From: Treponema sp. UBA4319
GTDB taxonomy: Bacteria > Spirochaetota > Spirochaetia > Treponematales > Treponemataceae
Length of the DNA: 8,161 nucleotides
Direction: 5' to 3'
Assembly: GCA_002393865.1 (NCBI GenBank)
Contig: DGUD01000092.1
Location: 1-8,161 of the forward strand
The notes below the pieces were generated by a model. It saw nothing but the letters and a program-made list of their open reading frames with translations. It was not told where the DNA came from and made no database searches. The position numbers were made by a program, and so were the translations under genes. Position 1 is the stretch's first letter. Every line of letters begins with the position of its first letter. Positions 4,213 through 8,161 of this stretch are shown here, one piece after another.

Positions 4213-6063
4213 ATGAAGAAGCTTACTTTTTTTATCTACCTGAATATTGTGCTTGCCATGCTGTTCTCCCTGCTGTGCATATCCTTCCATGCCGATATAT
4301 CGCTTGCCGCCTTTCCGCTGGCGCTGCTGTTCACGCTGCTGCTTTCTTATATATTGATAGTCCGGTTGCTGAGAACGGAAGGAAACATCAAGCTGGCAGG
4401 CATACGCCGCGCCCTGCAGTATGAGCCCTTCGTCTTTATAAGCGCCTTTGTCATGCAGCGGGCGGGGCAGAGCGCGATACCTTTCTGGCTTGATCTTGCC
4501 GGTGCGCTGGTCTGGGTCGCGCTGGTAGTCGTCTCGTTCGTGCTGCAGTTTTTGCTGGGGGAGCGTTCCTTTCCGGCGCTCGGCCGATGGACTGAGATTC
4601 CCGTGGAAAAGCCTTCCTTCTCTAATTTTGCCAACGCTGTCCGCCGCGTGGGCATCGAGCTGCTGGAATGGGTGGATGCGCTCGTCTGGGGAATGTTCAT
4701 GATTATGCTGCTGAATATTTTCCTGTTCCAGCTCTACGAGATTCCTTCCGAATCTATGGTTCCTGCCTTTCTGATAAAGGACAGGGTTTTTGTGTTCAAG
4801 ACCTTTGCCGGACCGAAATTCCCGCTGAGCTCCGTCGCGCTGCCGTATATCCAGCACTATAAGCGCGGCGATATCGTCGTGTTCAGGAACCCGCATTACA
4901 GCTCTGAGCGCAAGGATGAGCTGAAAAGCTTCCTGTCGCAGTTTGTGTTCATGCTGACGCTGACGCTCGTGAGGACGAATACCGATGAGAACGGCGAGCT
5001 GAAGGCCGACCCGCTGGTGAAGCGGGTGGTGGGACTTCCCGGCGAGCAGCTTATGCTTATGGACGGAAAGCTCTACGTCCGTACCGCAGAAACGGGGGAA
5101 TTCCGCGAGGAAGCAGCGGATTCATCATGGGCTGCGTGGAACCTGAACGAGCAGCCTGCCTCCATAAAGGCAAAGATTGAATGGCTGCCGGTGAGCAGCG
5201 AGGAATACCAGGATACGCTTGCGGTGGAGGCGGATCGCCGGGCGCTTGACCTTGTCGCAGCCCGCGCCGAATGCGAGTCGCTGGCAGTGCGCTTTGCGGC
5301 GCTTGCGCGGGGAGGGGCTGCGGATGCGGAGACCGTGCGCTCCCTGATTCCGGCGGAGCAGCTGCAGTTCATCAAAACCTATTCTTTTACCTACAACATT
5401 TTTGACGGATATACGGGTATTTCCGACGGTCATCTTGTGCGGGAAGGGGGAATCAGCGATGTTGCGCTGAAGCTGCTTTCCGCGGACGGCGGCAGCCAGT
5501 GGTTCACGGATTTTATGACGGGCTGGTACGGCGGTCTGGGCGAGCTTGGCTCTTATACGGAATCCGGGGCTGTGACGGGCAGCCACCTTGTCGGCGGCGA
5601 CCTGTATCAGGATTCCCTGTTCCGCCTGAACGTGATGGTAAAGCTTGCTGCCGGCCGCTTGATCCTGCGCCACGCGGAGCTCTTCCTTGGAGGAAGTGCT
5701 GACGGCGCTACGCTGAACGACGAAGAGCTGTTCCGGCTGTACGGCGAGGCGCGGAAACTGACATCCTATATTTTTGATATGGATCAGCGGAACATGCCGG
5801 TTTTCCCCGCGAACGATGCGGACGGGAACCCAAGCTACATTCCTTCGTTCTGCTATTTTATGATGGGTGACAACCGCTACAATTCCCTCGACATGCGCCA
5901 CAGCTACAGCAAGCGCTTTATGCCGCTCTTTGCGCAGGACGAGTATTCGATGGGCTACTACACGAACATCGAGGCGCAGTACGTGGAGCGTTCTCGCATA
6001 TTAGGCCGGGCAGGGCTCCGCTTCTGGCCGCCGAGCCGCTTTGCGCTGCTGGGGCGCGGATAG
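4213..6063 (+). CDS. lepB: Type I signal peptidase with large insertion (616 residues)
   Basis: This membrane serine protease removes signal peptides from exported proteins. Hydrophobic segments at about 5-25, 31-52, 94-116 and 155-175 anchor it, possibly with one more near 71-81. The catalytic Ser is Ser181 in IPSESMVPAFLIKDRVFV (177-194), RGDIVVFRNP follows (218-227), and the catalytic Lys is Lys270 in PLVKRVVGLPGEQL (267-280). The last box, FMMGDNRYNSLDMR (549-562), is present, but the usual DSR reads DMR (Met561). The C-terminus keeps the family's GRAxxRFWPPSR (598-609). The Lys-to-GDN distance is about 280 residues, against roughly 130 in E. coli LepB. The extra 290-545 region is Ala/Glu/Leu-rich in its first half and Gly/Ser/Asp/Tyr-rich in its second, and should lie on the outer face of the membrane. 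Start MKK at 4213 follows AGGAG. It is monocistronic and has its own promoter. Confidence 0.93.
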   Translation: MKKLTFFIYLNIVLAMLFSLLCISFHADISLAAFPLALLFTLLLSYILIVRLLRTEGNIKLAGIRRALQYEPFVFISAFVMQRAGQSAIPFWLDLAGALVWVALVVVSFVLQFLLGERSFPALGRWTEIPVEKPSFSNFANAVRRVGIELLEWVDALVWGMFMIMLLNIFLFQLYEIPSESMVPAFLIKDRVFVFKTFAGPKFPLSSVALPYIQHYKRGDIVVFRNPHYSSERKDELKSFLSQFVFMLTLTLVRTNTDENGELKADPLVKRVVGLPGEQLMLMDGKLYVRTAETGEFREEAADSSWAAWNLNEQPASIKAKIEWLPVSSEEYQDTLAVEADRRALDLVAARAECESLAVRFAALARGGAADAETVRSLIPAEQLQFIKTYSFTYNIFDGYTGISDGHLVREGGISDVALKLLSADGGSQWFTDFMTGWYGGLGELGSYTESGAVTGSHLVGGDLYQDSLFRLNVMVKLAAGRLILRHAELFLGGSADGATLNDEELFRLYGEARKLTSYIFDMDQRNMPVFPANDADGNPSYIPSFCYFMMGDNRYNSLDMRHSYSKRFMPLFAQDEYSMGYYTNIEAQYVERSRILGRAGLRFWPPSRFALLGRG

Positions 6064-6074
6064 GCGGCTGCGCC
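6053..6074. terminator. Weak inverted repeat between convergent signal peptidase and chemoreceptor genes
   Basis: GGCGC (6053-6057) can pair with GCGCC (6070-6074), or GGCG (6063-6066) with CGCC (6071-6074). The two stop codons lie at 6061-6063 (+) and 6076-6078 (-). The stem is short and no T-tract follows, so it is weak evidence for shared termination. Confidence 0.18.
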
Positions 6075-6075
6075 A

Positions 6076-6960
6076 CTAGTTCCGCCGCTGGAGTTCCTGG
6101 AAGATGGCTTTCAGCTCGTAGACGAAGGAATAGAGGTCGTTGAAGAGCATCGCGTTCTTTGAGGCGCTGTCCGCGAATTTCTCAATCCGCTTCTGCGAGT
6201 CGTCCTCTCCCTGCTGGATGTCCTTGACGATTGTCTGTATGCCCTGAAGGTTTGTCGCGATGGCGCTGCTTATCCGCTCGACGTCCTTGTTGTTCGCGGA
6301 GTTGATGGTGCGCACGCTCTCAAAGGCTTTCAGCGTGCCGGCGCTTTCCTTGCTGAGCGCCGTGAGCGCGTCCGTGTTGCTCCGGGTCTCTTTTTCCAGC
6401 GCGGTGATGCTGGAGGACAGTCTGTCCATGTCGGAGAGTATCCTGTCTGTCGATTTCTTTGTGTTCTCGGACAGCGTTTTGACCTCGTTCGCGATAATCC
6501 GGAAGCCCGCGCCGGCGGAGCCTGCATGGGCGGCTTCGATGGATGCGTTGAACGAGAGCAGGTTCGTCTGCTCGGAGATGTTCACAATCTCGTCAATCTG
6601 CTTCTTTATGGCCGTGCTCTGTTCGATGACGGACTTGAACTGCTCCGCGTAGCGCCGCTGCTCCTCTTCAATGCGTCCTACCGATGTGCCCAGCTTCTCG
6701 ATGGCAGCGACGATGTTCCCCAGCCGCTCGTTGTTCTTCTCCGCGCGTTGGGACAGCTGGGCGGCGGCCTGCTCCATGTCCTGCGAGGTCTGCGTGAGCT
6801 TGCCGAGCGTCTCTTTCTGCTTGTCCGCGCTGGCAGAGTCCGTATTGTTGCTGCCGATGTAGCCACCAAGGAATTCCGCCCCCATGGCGTCTTTCGCGAG
6901 GTAGGCGACGAGCGTCTCTGTCAGCGAGAGGCCGCTTTTTATGAGTTCTTGTGTTTCCAT
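6076..6960 (-). CDS. Soluble MCP-type chemotaxis signalling protein
   Basis: The 294-residue protein is essentially a cytoplasmic methyl-accepting chemotaxis signalling hairpin with no transmembrane segment, PAS or Cache domain. The kinase-control tip runs through EIVNISEQTNLLSFNASIEA (124-143) into AHAGSAGAGFRIIANEVKTL (144-163), close to the canonical QTNLLALNAAIEAARAG, with long heptad-patterned helices on both sides (45-121 and 165-290). Residues 1-40 are a helical head that could dock a sensor. There is no CheR-binding pentapeptide at the C-terminus. ATG 6960 is chosen because AGGGG lies 7 nt upstream; ATG 6966, which overlaps the FIST stop as ATGA, is an alternative adding Met-Thr. The overlap predicts translational coupling to the FIST sensor, which probably supplies the input. 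It is expected to act through CheW and CheA in cytoplasmic arrays, though those genes are not in the window. Confidence 0.88.
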   Translation of the reverse strand: METQELIKSGLSLTETLVAYLAKDAMGAEFLGGYIGSNNTDSASADKQKETLGKLTQTSQDMEQAAAQLSQRAEKNNERLGNIVAAIEKLGTSVGRIEEEQRRYAEQFKSVIEQSTAIKKQIDEIVNISEQTNLLSFNASIEAAHAGSAGAGFRIIANEVKTLSENTKKSTDRILSDMDRLSSSITALEKETRSNTDALTALSKESAGTLKAFESVRTINSANNKDVERISSAIATNLQGIQTIVKDIQQGEDDSQKRIEKFADSASKNAMLFNDLYSFVYELKAIFQELQRRN

Positions 6961-6962
6961 AG

Positions 6963-8102
6963 TCATTCCCCTATTGTGACGGTCACCAGTGTCTGGTTGC
7001 AGTGAATCCTGCCGATTTGCTCCCCGTAGCAGGAGAACCCGCAGAATGTGGGGAATGCACCTGCATACTTCGCGATGATGCTGCGGCTGATGCCCATGCG
7101 CTCGAATGCCAGCGTCCGCGTGATGCACGTCATCAGCAGCGTGAATTTGGGGCGGGGGACGATGTTCCGTATGGCGGCAAAGGTCTCGTCCGCCTTTTTC
7201 AGCGGGTCGCCGATATGCATGAGCTCAAGCGTGGAATTCGGCACGACCCGCGCGAACAGAGAGATTTTTTTGTCCGGCGAGAAACCGGCGAGCGCCGCAA
7301 TCCTCAGCTCGCCGTCAAGGTAGCGCCCGAAGGGGTTCTCGAAGGTCATCTGGACTGCCCGGCTTTCCGGCACGCCGAGCTTTTCCGCGTAGACGGTCTG
7401 GGCCGCCCGGCCGTCAAGCAGGCTTATGCTGCGCTCCACGGGGTTCGCTTCGGTGACGAAGACACTTTTGCCGGTGGGCAGGAAGATGTCCTCCTGCCGG
7501 ATGTCAAAGGGGCAGTTTGTGCGCACGAAGAGGAATACCGCGCCGTCCTGTGTGACCTTCCCGTTGTAGCTTATGAAAGTCCGCGGCTTATCCCCGGTGA
7601 ATCCTGCGGTGCCGCCCGCAAGGGGGAAGGCATCGTTCTGGATGATGGAGTAGAACGTGGAGAGAATCGATTCCTCCGCGTTGAATACGCCGTTGATGAA
7701 CGTGATGGCGAACGCGTGCTTCCCCGACGAAGGATCCTTGCAGCGGATGCCGCAGCGCTGCAGGGCGTTCCTCAGCGCCGCCTCCCCGGTGACGGGATAT
7801 GTGCTGCCGTTCTCGACCATGGCGCCCGCCACCTGCGTCTCGGGGGAATACATGGTGGTCAGGACAATGCTTCCGTTCAGGAAGCCTTCCGGCGAGATTT
7901 CGCCTGCCGTGCTGGTTCCGATCACCTCGCTGCGGGGAAAGCGTTCCTTCACAGCTTCCGAGAGCTTGCCGAAATCATACTGTATCGCCGCCATGAAAAT
8001 GACAGCCTGATATGCGTCCGTGCTGCGTTTGAGCTTGGCGCATAAATCCTGCACCGCGGCGTTCACATCGGTCTGGCGGGTGGAGACGACTTCCTGTTCC
8101 AT
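6963..8102 (-). CDS. FIST-domain signal transduction protein (FIST_N plus FIST_C)
   Basis: FIST proteins are cytoplasmic sensors proposed to bind small ligands such as amino acids. The 379-residue protein has the FIST_N pattern IGTSTAGEIS (61-70), with LAGGTAGFTG (161-170) in its second part. FIST_C follows (about 215-365), with TLLMTCITRT (321-330, a conserved Cys..Arg) and GFSCYGEQIG (355-364) leading to the terminal NQTLV (369-373). No transmembrane or kinase part is present, so output must go through another protein. The downstream MCP-type gene, overlapping by ATGA at 6963-6966, is the obvious partner. ATG 8102 has AGAGGT (8111-8116) 8 nt upstream. The promoter is not visible and may lie past the right edge. 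Ligand unknown. Confidence 0.92.
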   Translation of the reverse strand: MEQEVVSTRQTDVNAAVQDLCAKLKRSTDAYQAVIFMAAIQYDFGKLSEAVKERFPRSEVIGTSTAGEISPEGFLNGSIVLTTMYSPETQVAGAMVENGSTYPVTGEAALRNALQRCGIRCKDPSSGKHAFAITFINGVFNAEESILSTFYSIIQNDAFPLAGGTAGFTGDKPRTFISYNGKVTQDGAVFLFVRTNCPFDIRQEDIFLPTGKSVFVTEANPVERSISLLDGRAAQTVYAEKLGVPESRAVQMTFENPFGRYLDGELRIAALAGFSPDKKISLFARVVPNSTLELMHIGDPLKKADETFAAIRNIVPRPKFTLLMTCITRTLAFERMGISRSIIAKYAGAFPTFCGFSCYGEQIGRIHCNQTLVTVTIGE

Positions 8103-8110
8103 GGGCTGCT

Positions 8111-8116
8111 ACCTCT
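8111..8116 (-). promoter_or_regulatory. Shine-Dalgarno of the FIST gene
   Basis: AGAGGT on the minus strand is 8 nt before ATG 8102 and supports that start. The 59 nt between the gene and the window edge show no convincing promoter. Confidence 0.5.
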
Positions 8117-8161
8117 TGGCTTTGGGATGGGACTGCCGGAAATGCGGCCCCTGATATGTGT

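Noticed and set aside
5125..5901. 258-codon minus-strand open frame inside the signal peptidase gene
   Set aside because: Its translation is rich in Arg, His and Val with no motif, and it lies wholly within a well-supported gene. It covers the unusual insertion, so it was checked, but the insertion is in frame with conserved boxes on both sides.
6967..7128. Longer N-terminus for the MCP-type protein
   Set aside because: The extra residues are FIST coding sequence read in another frame and are His/Arg-rich. The ATGA overlap and AGGGG site favour 6960 or 6966.
7002..8045. 347-codon open frame on the + strand, antisense to the FIST gene
   Set aside because: The FIST domains on the minus strand are clear. 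The antisense frame has no recognisable motif and no ribosome binding site, and is explained by GC-rich codon bias that depletes stops on the opposite strand.
1..8161. Mobile elements, CRISPR arrays, defence systems, tRNA or other structured RNA genes
   Set aside because: No transposase, integrase, terminal repeats, regularly spaced repeats or cloverleaf was found; nearly every base is accounted for by housekeeping or signalling genes.

Overview
This 8.2 kb window is GC-rich and gene-dense. It reads as a chromosomal segment of a spirochaete, most probably a Treponema-like bacterium. That assignment is inference, about 0.55 confident. It rests on an unusually long type I signal peptidase with a large insertion, a MiaA of the variant subfamily I associate with spirochaetes and Bacteroidetes, and a FIST sensor next to a soluble chemoreceptor signalling protein. 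No mobile element, CRISPR array, tRNA or rRNA was seen.

Left part (1-2554, + strand): the 3' end of an unrecognised gene, then an RlmI-like 23S rRNA cytosine methyltransferase and, 10 nt later, miaA. The last two form a small RNA-modification operon. A 73-residue hypothetical protein (2559-2780, -) converges on miaA with 4 nt between the stops. It is divergent from a TatD-family metal-dependent hydrolase (2883-3638, +) that starts at GTG behind an extended purine-rich Shine-Dalgarno.

Middle (3639-6063): TatD converges on a stand-alone histidine phosphotransfer (Hpt) protein (3682-4032, -). Hpt is divergent from the 616-residue signal peptidase I (4213-6063, +). The 180 nt between them carries two near-consensus sigma-70 promoters facing apart, each with a 17-nt spacer. 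The Hpt promoter sits so close to the ATG that its message should be leaderless. The signal peptidase leader holds a perfect 9-bp hairpin, then a Shine-Dalgarno, then eight Ts just before the start codon.

Right part (6076-8102, - strand): a FIST-domain sensor and a soluble MCP-type signalling protein overlap by ATGA. Together they look like a chemoreceptor split into two cytoplasmic polypeptides. The Hpt protein could belong to a phosphorelay, but nothing in the window links it to the chemotaxis pair.

Most of the window is ordinary housekeeping. The parts most worth a second look are the signal peptidase insertion and its leader, the apparent leaderless promoters, and the FIST/MCP pair.
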